This document shows positions 11,158 to 23,740 of a stretch of DNA of 64,000 nt, in pieces. Positions within the stretch are counted from its first letter, which is position 1, and each line of letters starts with the position of its first letter. The translations under genes were made by a program, and so were the position numbers. Below the pieces are notes generated by a model, which did no database searches, was not told where the DNA came from, and saw only the letters and a list, made by a program, of their open reading frames with translations. Source of the DNA: Megaleporinus macrocephalus (Eukaryota; Chordata; Actinopteri; Characiformes; Anostomidae); NCBI GenBank assembly GCA_021613375.1, contig CM038726.1, forward strand, positions 9,090,148 to 9,154,147, read 5' to 3'.

Positions 11158-13294
11158 TTCCATCCATCCATCTATCCATTGTCTACCGCTTTTCTGGGGA
11201 TCCGGGTCGCAGGGGCAGCAGTCTAAGCAGAGAAGCCCAGACTTCCCTCTCCCCACCCACCTCCTCTATTTCCTCCAGGGGGATACCGAGGCATTCCCAG
11301 GCCAACCGAGAGATATAATCCTTCCAGGGTGTCCTGGGTCTTTCCCGGGGTCTCCTCCCGGTCGGACATGTCCGGAACACCTCCACAGGGAGGTGCCCAG
11401 AAGGCATCCTAACCAGATGCCCGAATCACCTCAGTTGGTTCCTCTCGACATGGAGGAGTAGCGGCTTGACTCTGAGCCTCCCACGTATAATCGAGCTCCT
11501 CACCCTATCACCCTACAGCCTCGGCCCGCCGCCTCGACAATGGAGGTGCGAAACATAGCCCATTCGGACTCAAGGTCCCCAACCTCCCCCAAGATGCGGT
11601 CAAAGCTCTGTCAGAGGTAGGAGTTGAAGATCTTTCTGACAGGTTCCTCTACCAAACGTTCCCAGCAAACCCTCACTATCCGTTTGGGCTTGCCACGTCG
11701 GTCCAGCATCCTCCCCTGCCATCTGATCCAACTTACCACCAGGTGGTGATCAGTTGACAGCTCAGCTCCTCTCTTTACCCGAGTGTCCAAGACACATGGC
11801 CACAAGTCAGATGACATGACTATAAAGTCAATCATTGAACTGCGGCCTAGGGCGTCCTGGTGCCACGTGCACTTATGGACCCCCTTGTGCTCGATCATGG
11901 TGTTCGTTATGAACAAACCGTGATGAGAACAGAAGTCCAATAACAAAACACCACTCAGGTTCAGATCAGAGAGGCCGTTCCTCCCAGTCACTCCCCTCCA
12001 GGTTTCACTGTCATTGCCCACGTGAGCATTAAAATCCCCCAGCAGAACATAGGAGTCCCCAGTAGGGGCACTTTCCAGCACTCCCTCTAAGGCAGCATTT
12101 CTCAAAGTGTGGGTATTGCAGGTGGGGCGCAAGGAATCGGAAGAAATGGAAATGGTTAAGCCTGTCTTTTCAATGCCTGTCTGTTTTGCCAATAAAAAGT
12201 GCCAAGGGTGCAGCGGGCATAAGCCCCGGATGTCAGCGGAATAATATAAACAGTACAACTGTACACTTGCGAGGCAAATTTGCGACATTTCCAATGATAT
12301 TGAAGCGCAAATCATTGAAAAACTGAAAGAGAAACGTTTTGCAATACAAGTGGACAAAGCCACAGACAGCAGTAAAAACTGTTTGTTTATTTCGTATGTC
12401 CGCTTTGTAAATTCGGAGTCACTGACAATGAGCGAGGATTTGCTCTTTCGCAAATCGGTGCAAACAAGAGCCACAGCTGAGGAGCTCTTTATGGACAGCT
12501 TCACAGAACATGGCCTAAAACTTTCATGTGTATTTTATAACCATTTTGTTGGGGTGATGCGGGACAGGTGGGGCACGGAATTTCCTGTTTTTCTGAGGTG
12601 GGGAATGATAGAAAAAGTTTGACTCTAAGGACTCCAAGAGGCCGGATACTCCATGCTGCTGTTCAGCGCATAAGCACAGACAACAGTCAGAGCCCGTTCC
12701 CCGACCCGAAGGCGCAGGGAAAGTCATCCTCTGGGGAGAACCCCAATATACAGGCGTCTAGCCAGGGGGCCACCAACAAGCCCACTCCTGCCCGACGCCT
12801 CTCACCCTGGGCAACTCCAGAGTGAAACAAAGTCAAGTCCAGCCCTTCTCAAGGATATTGGTTCCAGAGCCCACACTGTGTGTTAAGGTGAGCCCAACTA
12901 TATCTAGCTGGTACCTCTCAACCTCACACACCAGCTCAGGTTACATTCTATGTACCCAGAACCAGTTTCAGTAACCGAAGATCGGAGCGCCTAGACCTTC
13001 ACCTTCGACTGCCACCCGATTCACATAGCACCGGACCCCCATTTCCCCTCCTACAGGTGGTGGGCCCATGGGAGGGTGGACCCATGTCTCTCCTTCGCGC
13101 TGTGCCCAGCCGGACCCCATGGGTAAAAGCCCAGCCACCAGGCGCCCGCCGAGGAGCCCCTTCCCCAGGCCTGGCTCCAGGGTGGGGTCCCGATATCCCT
13201 AGTCTGGGCGAGGGATGCTGAGTCCTTGTGGAGGCCATCATGGGGGTTTATTTGGATCACTCTGGATCACTCTTTGTCTGGCCCATCACCCAGG
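11158..13294 (-). mobile_element. Rex3-like (RTE) LINE, internally deleted, left arm
   Basis: On the minus strand the element runs from about 13294 to a (GATG)n-type tail at 11158-11180, the tail described for Rex3. An apurinic-endonuclease-like region is visible: [28 protein letters not shown] and [11 protein letters not shown]. It also has the C-terminal block RPRERPRTPWKDYISRLAW. The reverse transcriptase domain between them is missing: the frame jumps from about 11540 to the C-terminal block, so this copy cannot be autonomous. A 530-bp hAT is inserted at 12093-12622. The 5' edge abuts a truncated Tc1 terminal repeat. Confidence 0.75.
12093..12622 (+). mobile_element. hAT remnant nested in the Rex3 copy, 8-bp TSD
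   Basis: The insert starts CAGCATTTCTCAAAGTGTGG and ends GAAAAAGTTTGA, typical of hAT ends although the right end is shortened. It is flanked by perfect 8-bp duplications CTCTAAGG at 12085-12092 and 12623-12630. Removing it with one duplication rejoins the LINE frame exactly (SGLLESLE into [10 protein letters not shown]). Inside, the plus strand encodes part of a ZBED/SCAND3-type hAT transposase: [19 protein letters not shown] followed by [20 protein letters not shown]. Only a fragment of the transposase remains. Confidence 0.8.
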
Positions 13295-14400
<1,106 letters not shown>

Positions 14401-14889
14401 TAATTAAATTATCTGCCCATATATTGAGATCATTTGACGAATATCACTCCAAACAAGTAAAATATGGCCAGAATGAATAAAATTATCTTAAATAATCTTA
14501 TATAATTTACAGATTATCTGACAACTGTCTCAGAATTAGTAATATTCTACACTGTACTCTTAATTCCCGACGGTATTCCTGTTCATCTCTTTAATTAGAT
14601 CCAAAGGAAAGCCGGGAAACTGAAAGGAAGGAAACCGGCCACACAATGAAAAGATCAGAGAAGAACAGCAAGAGAGATTCGAACTGAACTCCAGGATATC
14701 ACAGGGAGGAAAGTTGTGTGTGGAGTTTGGGGTTTAAATACTCTTTTAATTAATGTGGAGGAATCAGATGCCACGTCCTCCAGAGGATTACAGCACCGAT
14801 ATTCCTCACAAAGGATAAAGCACATGGTCCACATGGTGTACTGTGAGGCTGATAACAGTGTGAGTTGCAGATCTTTATCTTCAAAGTTA
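14401..14889. other. No gene seen
   Basis: AT-rich sequence, then a short GC-richer stretch (14580-14720) without a convincing exon. Nothing recognised. Confidence 0.4.
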
Positions 14890-15310
14890 ATAAGCAGCAG
14901 AATCTGTTTCTGACTCATATTCTGTGTTAGATTTTGGGGGACGTGAGTAATTAAACAGCAGCTTCACTGTAGTTACTACATGAAGGACACGTGACTGGAG
15001 CTCCTCCTTCATTTGTCAACAGTGAGCGTAACGGAATGTTGGTGGAGCCCTGAGCTCTGATGTCATAATGGACTACAGGCTACACGTTGTGATGTCATAA
15101 AGATGAAGATGTGTCTAAATTCCGTGTGGCTGACGTTTCATCTCAGTAGACAGTGAAGAGAACAGCTGCTACGATGAGCTGCATCTGGTTTTGGTGCTGC
15201 AGAGTCCATAACACTGACTCACAGACTGACACAGACTGGAAAGGACAGACACAGACTGGAAAGGAAAGGAGGAGCGACTGAGAGAAGATTGAGAGAACAT
15301 GGAGAGAAGA
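14890..15310 (+). repeat. Segment with inverted paralogue at 58975-59390
   Basis: The region from AGCAGCAGAATCTGTTTCTG through TGATGTCATAATGGACTACA to GGAAAGGAGGAGCGACTGAG is found in reverse complement at 58975-59390, with roughly 10% differences and small indels. It precedes the exon-like stretch ending at 15568, so it may be a promoter and 5' exon of a duplicated gene. Confidence 0.7.
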
Positions 15311-15568
15311 TTGAGAGGAGAAAGAAAGAGAAGAAGTTGAGAATGGGAAAATGGAATAAAGACAAGAAACAGAAGAATAACGAAGAAGAAGAAGAGAAAG
15401 AGAAGAACACGAACCAGCAGCATGTGAAGGTGGAGGACGAGGCCAAGGATCTGAACCTGCCAGTGGGTCTAAGGTCCAGCAGCCCGAGTGTTTCGGCTGA
15501 GACACTTGAGAGCGCCGGACCTCCAGTACAGTACACCTTCACTGGACAGACGGACAAAGTTAGTCCAG
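15289..15568 (+). CDS. Exon-like charged ORF of unknown gene
   Basis: The open frame is rich in Lys, Glu and Arg (KKQKNNEEEEEKEKNTNQQ) and then reads LPVGLRSSSPSVSAETLES and GPPVQYTFTGQTDKVSP. It ends at a GTGAGT donor at 15569. The Ser-rich end resembles linker exons of fish immune genes, but I cannot name the family. An ATG at 15299 (MERRLRGERKRR) stops quickly in this copy. The paralogue on the minus strand near 59000 keeps an open MESRLRGERE frame. It may be a broken copy. Confidence 0.35.
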
Positions 15569-15595
15569 AGTGAGTAACTGAGTAGAAAGTGATAT

Positions 15596-15912
15596 CTACT
15601 GAACAGCGAGGGGTTAAACAGTCACTGAGTTCAGTTTTTATTAGAATTTCACTGAGACGTCAGTTAGAGCAGGACGAGTGTTTCTGAGGAGCTCAGAGTT
15701 CCGAGAGTTATAGGAAGTACTGACTGACGGAACAGATTGTTTACAGGTGATGTCACTGTGTTGCTGTGGTGTGAACTGCAGAGGTCAGTGAGGGGTTTTT
15801 CACATAGGGGGCGCACTCTCTCACAATGTCTGCACTTTACGTTCTTTACCGTCACTCAACATCAGTTTAACTGAGAACCACAAGGAGCTTTTATCTAGTA
15901 CCAAAAGTTTTT
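15596..15912 (+). repeat. Duplicated segment, empty-site copy
   Basis: The segment from GAACAGCGAGGGGTTAAAC through TTGTTTACAGGTGATGTCAC to CACAAGGAGC recurs at 17388-17534 plus 20532-20690. In that copy the LINE splits GTTTACAGGT from GATGTCAC. Here the site is uninterrupted. Confidence 0.85.
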
Positions 15913-16450
15913 GAAAGTTAATAATCAATAATAGTCACTGAATAGTTCATAACTGATATTTAATAATTCATAATATTCACTATATAATTCTAAATTACTT
16001 TACTAAGTAACTATATAATTCAATAGAAAAGCAAAAAAAATCACTTCTTAATGTGTCATAGTACTGACTATTATAGAATATAGAATATTCATACTATGTA
16101 CTGAACTAATATTAATATATGCATAAGTCATAATAGATACTGAATACTTCATACCTGTTACTGAATATTCATAACACAACTGTACTTTATCGACAATCCA
16201 CTTAATAATTTATACTGTATAGTTAATCATTCCTGGTAATTACCGAATAATTCATAGAGGATTCTCAATTAATTATAAAGTAGATATTGATTCATTCATA
16301 ATAGATACTGAATGACTCACAGTATACACTGACTTGTTCAGAGTATGTAATGAATCATTCTTACTAGATACCAAATGATTCATAGTAGATACTTAATGAG
16401 TTGTAGTAGATACTGAATCAATCATAGTAGGTACTGAATCATGGGAGATG
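15913..16450. repeat. Degenerate minisatellite, about 23-bp unit
   Basis: Loose tandem repeats of a unit like TACTGAATAATTCATAGTAGA, clearest at 16270-16450. AT-rich and strongly diverged between copies. Confidence 0.65.
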
Positions 16451-16504
16451 TGGAGAATAACAGAGAGCTGAGAGATATGTCTGGTGGCAGCATGATGATC
16501 GCTG

Positions 16505-16850
16505 CTAGAGAAACAAACAGAATCGAACAAAGACAAACCGAACTGAATGATGATGAAGAGTTAAACAGAACCTAAGAGAGACAAACAAAACTGGACAGAG
16601 ACAAACAAAACCGGTGAGAGACAGACAGAACAGGAAAGAGACAAATAGAACCAAACAAAGAAAAACAGAACCGGAGAGAGAGAAACAGAACCATACAAAA
16701 ACAAACAGTTCTGGAGAGAGACAAACAGCACGGAACATAGACAAATAGAACCGAACAGAGACAAATAGAACCAAACACAGACAAACAGAACCGAACAGAG
16801 AGACAAATAGAACCAAACAGAGACAAACAGAACCAGAGACGGAGATGAAG
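16505..16850. repeat. Minisatellite, 20-bp ACAAACAGAACCGAACAGAG unit
   Basis: About 17 tandem copies of an approximately 20-bp unit of the form GAGACAAACAGAACCGAACA. The long minus-strand frames over it (repeated LFVSL) arise from the repeat and are not genes. Confidence 0.85.
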
Positions 16851-16859
16851 AAGAAATGA

Positions 16860-17387
16860 CACACACACTTAAATGACATACATTAAAAAAATTACAAATA
16901 ACAAAATCTCTTACAGCCTCTTTATTATTTACTGTAATGCAGATATTTTATTAAGTAATTGGGTGAAAGATACAAACAGAAGGCTTTAAGAATAATCTCT
17001 TAGTCTGTTCTGGGAGACATATCCAGATCCTGGTTCTTCAGTAGAACCAGGAAAATAATCAAATACCCTCTGATCCTGGTAACCACGGTACAGGTACATC
17101 AACAGCCGGACTAACAGAGGTTAGAACAGTTTCTTTCAGTTCACCATCAGAACTCAGCAAATATCAAGTTTTAAGATCAGTAAGTATTTAAAATCTACAT
17201 GGTATGTGGTTTTGCTGTGTTTGAGGATTTTATGATTGAACAGATTATTTATTATTGTAATGAACGTATTCATCATTTCCTCGTGCAGCACATATTTTAT
17301 TTACTGTATATTACTTACAGTTTTATTTCATTTTCTTATAAATATTTTACAGTAAATCAGATTTTCAGGGTTAACAGCGCTGGTTTG
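16860..17387. other. No gene seen
   Basis: AT-rich intergenic sequence without recognisable exon or repeat. Confidence 0.4.
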
Positions 17388-17534
17388 AACAGCGAGGGGT
17401 TAAACGGTCGCTGAGTTCTGGTTTTATTAGAATTTCACTGAGACGTCAGTTAGAGCAGGACGAGTGTTACTGAGGAGCTCTGAGTTCAGAGAGTTATAGG
17501 AGGTACTGACTGACGGAACAGGTTGTTTACAGGT
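17388..17534 (+). repeat. Duplicated segment, left half split by LINE
   Basis: Matches 15605-15757 closely and stops at ACAGGT, where the LINE begins. The right half resumes at 20532. Confidence 0.85.
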
Positions 17535-20531
17535 AGTCCCATCGCAGTCGGCGGCGCGTTAACACGCAGCGGCCGCTCTTGGTCCGAGAATTGGTGCTTT
17601 TTGTGTCATTGTTTGTGGATATTCACGTCCATCTCTGCAAATATGTGCATCGGAACACCAGTGCACATATCCTACCACCGCCAGACCCTGCTTCAGTGGA
17701 GAAATCAGCCTACAAACAATCTTTCGGACGAAGTTCTGCAGACGCTACAAGAGCTCAGCCTGCTACAAGACCCAGGCCTGCAGTCCGCGGCGTTTCCTGA
17801 TGGCGGAGCCCGGCGGAAGTGTCATCGCAAGCGGTGCGAGCGAAAGCGGAAGCGCGGTAAGAGAGCCGGGGTTCGCGCGAGGCTAAAGGCTAGCCCTAGC
17901 CGCCCGGCTATACCATCGCTGATAGCTGCCGTGTACATACCGCCTAGCGCTAGCGCTAATGCTAAAGAGGCACTGTGGGAGCTGCACGGGGGCGTCAGTG
18001 ATCTGCAGACCAGACACCCAGACGCACTGTTCATTGTCGCCGGAGATTTTAACCACGCTAATCTCCAGTCAGTCCTCCCTAAATTCCATCAGCATGTGGA
18101 CTTTGCCACGAGAGGAGCGAATGCGTTGGACCTTGTTTACACAAACATACCCAGCGCGTACCGGGCGGAGCCCCGCCCCCACCTCGCGTTCTCGGACCAC
18201 ATGTCTGTGTATCTGACTCCAGCTTACACACCCCTCATCAGACGCTCCAGACCAGTTCAGAAGCAGGTGAAAACCTGGCCGGCAGGAGCATCTCTGCCCT
18301 TCAGGACTGTTTTGAGTGCACTGCATGGGACATGTTCAGGGAGGCTGCGACTGAAGGCGACTCTGTTAACTTGGAGGAGTACACAGCATCAGTCACTGGC
18401 TACATCAGCAAGTGTATTGATGATGTCACTGTCTCCAAGACCATCACCACACCCCCCAAACCAGAAGCCGTGGATGACTCCTGAGGTGCGTGCGCTACTG
18501 AGGACCCGCGACTCGGCCTTCAGAGTGGGTGACAAGGCGGCCCTAAGGAAAGCAAGAGCCAAATTGTCACGAGCCACCCGAGAGGCAAAGCGCGCTCACG
18601 CCCAGAGGATCCACAACCACTTCCAGGACACGGGTGACACGCGGCGCATGTGGCAGGGCATCCAGGAAATCACACACTACAGGACAATGCCACCGTCCTG
18701 TGACAGTGATGCCTTCCTCCCCGATGCCCTAAACGACTTTTATGCACGGTTTGAGGCTCAGAACAACACGTTGGTGAGCAAGATCACACCCAAGCCAGAC
18801 GAGCAGGCGCTGTGCCTGACTGCAGTGGACGTGAGGAAAACTCTGCGCAGAGTCAACCCACGGAAAGCTGCAGGACCAGACAACATCCCTGGCAGAGTGC
18901 TCAGAGAGTGTGCAGACCAGTTGACAGATGTTCTCACGGACATCTTCAACGTCTCCCTGCGCAGCTCCACTGTCCCAACGTGCCTCAAGACCACCACCAT
19001 CATCCCCGTGCCGAAGAAGTCCACGGTGTCCTGCCTCAATGACTACCGTCCCGTAGCTCTCACGCCCATCATCATGAAGTGCTTCGAGAGGCTAGTCATG
19101 AGGAACATCAAAACCCAACTGCCCTCTTCATTGGACCCCTTGCAATTTGCATATCGTCCCAACCGCTCCACGGATGATGCCATCACCACCACCCTTCATC
19201 TCTCCCTTACCCACCTGGAGAAGAAGGACACCTACGTCAGAATGCTGTTCATAGACTTCAGTTCAGCATTCAACACCATCATCCCACAGAATCTCACCAG
19301 GAAGTTAAGCCTGCTGGGCCTCAACACCCCCCTGTGCAACTGGATCCTGGACTTCCTGACAGGGAGGCCCCAGTTAGTCCGGTTCGGGAACAGCAGCTCC
19401 AGCACCATCACCATGAACACTGGGGCACCCCAGGGCAGTGTACTGAGTCCTCTGTTGTTCACCCTGCTGACTCATGACTGTGTTGCGAAACACAGTTCTA
19501 ACAGCATCATAAAGTTCGCCGATGATACAACTGTGCTGGGTCTCATCAGCAAAGGCGACGAGTCAGCATACAGGGAGGAGGTACAGCAGCTGACAGACTG
19601 GTGTACAGTCAACAACCTTCACTGGAATGTAGAGAAGACCAAGGAAATGGTTGTTGACTTCAGGAAATCAAGACCGGACCACTCTCCGCTTAACATCAAC
19701 GGCTCCTCTGTGGAGATCGTTAAGAGCACCAAGTTCCTTGGTGTCCACCTAGCGGAGAACCTCACCTGGTCCCTGAACACCAGCTCTACAGCCAAGAAAG
19801 CCCAGCAGCGTCTCTACTTCCTCCGGAAGCTGAGAAAGGCCCGTCTCCCTCCACCCATCCTCACCCTCTTCTATAGGGGAACCATAGAGAGCATCCTAAG
19901 CAGCTGCATCACTGCTTGGTTTGGGACCTGCACAGCCTCTGACCGCAAGTCCCTCCAACGCATTGTGAGGACAGCTGAGAGAATCATCGGAGTCTCTCTC
20001 CCCTCCGTCTTGGACATTTACACCACCCCGCTGCATCTGCAAAGCAACCAGCATTGTGGATGACCCCACCCACCCTTCACACAGACTGTTCTCCCTCCTG
20101 CCATCAGGAAGAAGGTACCGCAGCGTCCGGTCCAACACGACCAGACTCTGCAACAGCTTCTTCCCCCAAGCCATCAGACTTCTCAACACAACTCAACGTC
20201 TGAACTGATATCTTTCTCCAACCATTTACCCCAGATAAAAAAAAAAGGGAAGCATTTTTGCACAAAGCATTGCACTAATAACTTTACTACCTCACTGGAC
20301 TCTATTTATTACACATTGCACAATTTGCACACAACCAGCAATTATTTATTATTCTCTGTCTGTAATGTGTTGTGTTGTCTGTCCGTACTTGTTTGTTTGT
20401 GTTGCACTTGTGTCTGTATGCACTGTCTATGTTGCACCATGGTCCTGGAGGAACGTTGTTTCGTTTCACTGTGTACTCTGTATGTAGTTGAAATGACAAT
20501 AAAAACCCACTTGACACTTGACACTTGACTT
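17535..20531 (+). mobile_element. CR1/L2-like LINE, near full length, with EN deletion
   Basis: Comparison with the paralogous empty site at 15757/15758 fixes this insertion at about 2,997 bp, with no target duplication or at most one base. Its 3' end is a short tandem tail (three CTTGACA-type units) after AATAAAAACC, as in CR1/L2-group LINEs. A GC-rich 5' end is followed by one long ORF. A second, 5'-truncated inverted copy lies at 60414-62467. Clade assignment rests on motif recall. Confidence 0.85.
17643..20063 (+). CDS. LINE ORF2: partial endonuclease plus reverse transcriptase
   Basis: I chose the ATG at 17643 because the frame upstream of 17535 belongs to flanking DNA. The N-terminal part has a basic stretch ([18 protein letters not shown]), then abruptly the second half of an EEP endonuclease: [23 protein letters not shown] and [11 protein letters not shown]. 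The first half of that domain seems deleted in frame. The reverse transcriptase is complete: [52 protein letters not shown] and the catalytic FADDTTVLG. Near 20030 an extra C (CACCCCGC, against CACCCGC in the other copy) shifts the frame, giving an early stop at 20063 and removing the [15 protein letters not shown] C-terminus. Confidence 0.85.
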   Translation: MCIGTPVHISYHRQTLLQWRNQPTNNLSDEVLQTLQELSLLQDPGLQSAAFPDGGARRKCHRKRCERKRKRGKRAGVRARLKASPSRPAIPSLIAAVYIPPSASANAKEALWELHGGVSDLQTRHPDALFIVAGDFNHANLQSVLPKFHQHVDFATRGANALDLVYTNIPSAYRAEPRPHLAFSDHMSVYLTPAYTPLIRRSRPVQKQVKTWPAGASLPFRTVLSALHGTCSGRLRLKATLLTWRSTQHQSLATSASVLMMSLSPRPSPHPPNQKPWMTPEVRALLRTRDSAFRVGDKAALRKARAKLSRATREAKRAHAQRIHNHFQDTGDTRRMWQGIQEITHYRTMPPSCDSDAFLPDALNDFYARFEAQNNTLVSKITPKPDEQALCLTAVDVRKTLRRVNPRKAAGPDNIPGRVLRECADQLTDVLTDIFNVSLRSSTVPTCLKTTTIIPVPKKSTVSCLNDYRPVALTPIIMKCFERLVMRNIKTQLPSSLDPLQFAYRPNRSTDDAITTTLHLSLTHLEKKDTYVRMLFIDFSSAFNTIIPQNLTRKLSLLGLNTPLCNWILDFLTGRPQLVRFGNSSSSTITMNTGAPQGSVLSPLLFTLLTHDCVAKHSSNSIIKFADDTTVLGLISKGDESAYREEVQQLTDWCTVNNLHWNVEKTKEMVVDFRKSRPDHSPLNINGSSVEIVKSTKFLGVHLAENLTWSLNTSSTAKKAQQRLYFLRKLRKARLPPPILTLFYRGTIESILSSCITAWFGTCTASDRKSLQRIVRTAERIIGVSLPSVLDIYTTPLHLQSNQHCG

Positions 20532-21230
20532 GATGTCACTGTGTTGCTGTGGTGTGAACTGCAGTGGTCAGTGAGGGTTTTTCACATAGGGGGCGCACTC
20601 TCTCACAATGTCTGCACTTTACGTTCTTTACCGTCACTCAACATCAATCTAACTGAGAACCACAAGGAGCTTTTATCTAGTACCAAAAGTTTTTGTTCAT
20701 GAGGAGAAAAATACAAGAAACTGAGCAACAACCAGCAGCAGAACTGTCTGACCCTTCGTCTGCAGTCAGGACGAGAGACTGAATTTCCTGTTCCAGTTTC
20801 TTGTAGCTGTAGTTTTAAATATCTCACCAGTGACCAGTCACACTCCTACCGAGCGCACCAGGTTGAAGCAGCTCATTCTCCAGTTTTCCTGTTCCACCTT
20901 AAACAGTGCAGCAGGAGCCAGAACGTACCTGCCGCTCCATTTAAGGTGGAAACAGGAGAACTGGTGAAGGAGAAGCTGAGCTGATGGCTCTGGTGGTCAG
21001 TAGGAGTGAGTATTGCAGTGTGTAAGGGTGATCTGGGGGTGAACACTGGTGATAGATGTAGAAGCATACGTTATGGTAAGTAAACAGTGTAACGTTAATG
21101 ACGAGAGCGGCGGAGTTGAGTGTGTGGTGCTGGTTGATCCACAGGACAGTAAAAGAAAACCAAACCACAGACGTTGTGGAGCTTCTCAGTATCGAGGTCC
21201 ACCAACCGCCAAGTTGTAGCTCAACACTTT
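20532..21230 (+). repeat. Duplicated segment, right half, with dispersed-repeat body
   Basis: Resumes at GATGTCACTGTGTTGCTGTG just after the LINE and continues with blocks also found in the arms: TTCTTGTAGCTGTAGTTTTA, GTGATCTGGGGGTGAACAC and CAGACGTTGTGGAGCT. It is the longest copy and holds the 2041-2141 block in its middle, so it shows the undeleted order of the family. Confidence 0.7.
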
Positions 21231-21794
21231 AGTATGTGGTGGTTTGTTTTCTTGGTGGTTCTTAATCTGCTGCTCAATAGCAGCTCATCTTTCAGTTCAG
21301 CTCAAACCTCTCTTCATCACATCAGCATCACCTCTAACATCTACTGTGATGTTCTGTTTGTATCTTTCTCTCCTAACATCATCTAAACTAGTGCAGTACT
21401 CCTCACCTCTATCTCCTCCACTCTGTTCTTCACTTACTGCCTCCATCTGGATCTCCAGCCTCGTCAGAATCACATGACTGAAAACTACCAGTTCTAATGA
21501 GTAACGTTGGTGGTGGAGTATGTGGATCTGAAGACTCTGTATGAAAGAGTTTCTTTTAAATCTCACTTTCTGATCATTATAACTACGTACACTTAAAAGT
21601 CTGACTGTGTTTAACTGCATGTATCACTTCAGTGAACTTAAAAAACTTTCAGAACTTAATTCACTTCAGGCAATGAGCTGCCTCTAATATTTCGAGCAGA
21701 CTCGACTTATCAGGGTTTACGGTGCAAACAAGTGCTGTTCATGCTGGTGTTGATGCCACGTTGGGCAGCAGATAGAACTGGTGTCTGGGTGGAG

Positions 21795-21825
<31 letters not shown>

Positions 21826-23470
21826 GCTGCATCACCTCCAGCTGTGTGAGACTCTATGCTGTGGACGTTTTTGTGGGACGCAGGTTAAGAATGTTTACTT
21901 TCCGTCTCTGGACAGGGACGTTATATTAATGGATCTAAAATCAGAAAACAGGGACATCCAGTGATGAAGGTCCGGGTGCAGAGTGATAAGAAAATGAAAG
22001 GCAGCGACTCCTGAAGGGTTAATATTATCAGCTCCATGTAACCTGCTGATTGAAAATGTCCCTAAAACTACATGAGCACCTGCTAACGGAGCGTCAGCTT
22101 ATTAACCCTCACCTCCCTGAGAGAGGAGTCACTGTGTTCTCTTCCTGGAACTGCAGAGAACATACAGGTGTGATTTTCTCTGGTGCTGATAGACGACACT
22201 TTATATGATCCTTTTTTAAGCTGTTTTATATAATATTAATAATAATAATCTTATTCAGCACTGTTCGTATCAGTGGCAGCTTAAGGTGCTTTACAGACAG
22301 TTTTTATCAGTAATATATATTAACTTAATAAGCCAAAGACAAAGTTCTCATTTATCTCATCTCAAGTACTTAGAAGTGGAAGTTCTGAATAAATGGGGAG
22401 TTAAAGAGATACGTTTTTAAATGTGTATTAAAAGTGAGCACCAGCTTCTATAAGCACAGGAACAGAAGTCCAGCTCTCTTTCTTATCTGTTTAAAGCTAC
22501 AGTAATGATAAAGCTCCAAAGTGGCAGGAGTGACCAATCACAAAGCAGTACACATGCAGTGACCACTGAAACAGAACGACATTAAGAACAAAACACAGAT
22601 TTAACTAAATATTATTAAATGGAAATAAAATATGTATAATTTAAAAATATTCAGGAAAATACACATCCATACAAATCTGACTTTAGTACATGTACTTTAG
22701 TAAAGTTACTAGTTACTACACACCTCTACCTGGTAGTGACTGTACTGCAGCTGTTAACTGTTAATTAGCAGACACTTCTTACACATCTGACTATACTCAT
22801 CTGTTCAAGTGTGAATTCATTCTCAGGATCTGAAAAACACAGTTCTGTTATTACGTCACCATGATTTTCTTCCATCTGATTTCCCGTTTTTTACTGAGCT
22901 GTAAACGAGAAAGCTATTTAACCCTTTAAACGTCCTCACCAAGAATGGGAAATAATGTTTCTAGTTATTCTAATCACATTAGCTTAGCATAGACACATTT
23001 AGCATAGAGAACGTAAAGAAATGATTAGTCCGTTTGGCAATGAATGGTTTTAAAAGAGGATTTAACTCTTATTAGTCTTATTTTTGTTGTATAAACTTAT
23101 TCTATTCATCAGAACCTCTGAAACTATTATATACTGAAACAATGGTTACATTTGAAAATCCACAGTCCTGACATCTCAGGAGCCCTTATGTCTTTGTTAT
23201 CTTCTGGCTCTCTCTTTTAGTTATGCTGTAATAGCCAGACCTGCTGGAGTCACTGCTGCACTCTGTTAACTCTCTACACTGATCTCAGTCTCCTAACAGA
23301 AATTACTATTTGTGTGTTTCTTTGTTGAGCTCAACAACTACTCATCCTACACGCCATTAGCACCTCCAAATGTTACATTTGCTTACATCCACACAGCCGT
23401 TTCTTCTCCTGTCTTTACCAACTCATCAGTCATTTCTTATCCTGCCTCACAAAAACACTGAACTGGTTTC
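21231..23470. other. Non-coding; one (TTG)n microsatellite
   Basis: No exon recognised. A (TTG)n tract of about 11 units occupies 21797-21828. The remainder is AT-rich intergenic sequence. Confidence 0.45.
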
Positions 23471-23479
23471 CTCCTTTTT

Positions 23480-23740
23480 ATCAACATTCAATGAGGCATA
23501 TAGTTGTAAATCTTATTCTTGTGCTGGTTTTGGTATCTGGTGTTGACCAGAGGAGGATGGATTTCCCTTTTTGAGTCAAGCTCCTCTCAAGGTTTCTTCC
23601 TCTTGCTATGATGGACTTCTTCCTGCCACTGTTGCCCCTGGCTTGCTTACTGGGGGGGCTGGACCCAGATTTTCTGTAAAGCTGCTTTGTGACAACATCT
23701 GTTGTAAAATGCGTTATATAAATAAATCCTGGTCTAAAGG
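23480..23740 (+). repeat. Dispersed fish repeat (SINE/MITE-like)
   Basis: The phrases AGAGGAGGATGGATTTCCC, CTCTCAAGGTTTCTTCCTC, GTAAAGCTGCTTTGTGACAA and GCGTTATATAAATAAAT belong to a repeat I recognise as very common in ostariophysan genomes and often found in 3' ends of transcripts. The family name is not certain. Confidence 0.5.

Noticed and set aside
11123..11461. Plus-strand 112-codon frame
   Set aside because: Antisense of the Rex3 C-terminal region and its GATG tail.
16505..16850. CRISPR-like array
   Set aside because: Units are contiguous and about 20 bp without unique spacers, in a vertebrate genome.
16505..16879. Minus-strand frames with repeated LFVSL/SVCLCLVL motifs
   Set aside because: They read through a 20-bp minisatellite in several frames at once, so they are not proteins.
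18812..19042. Pro/His-rich alternative frames in the LINE
   Set aside because: Out-of-frame shadows of the conserved reverse transcriptase ORF.
21732..21929. ORF with a poly-Cys run
   Set aside because: Translation of a (TTG)n microsatellite; no other support.
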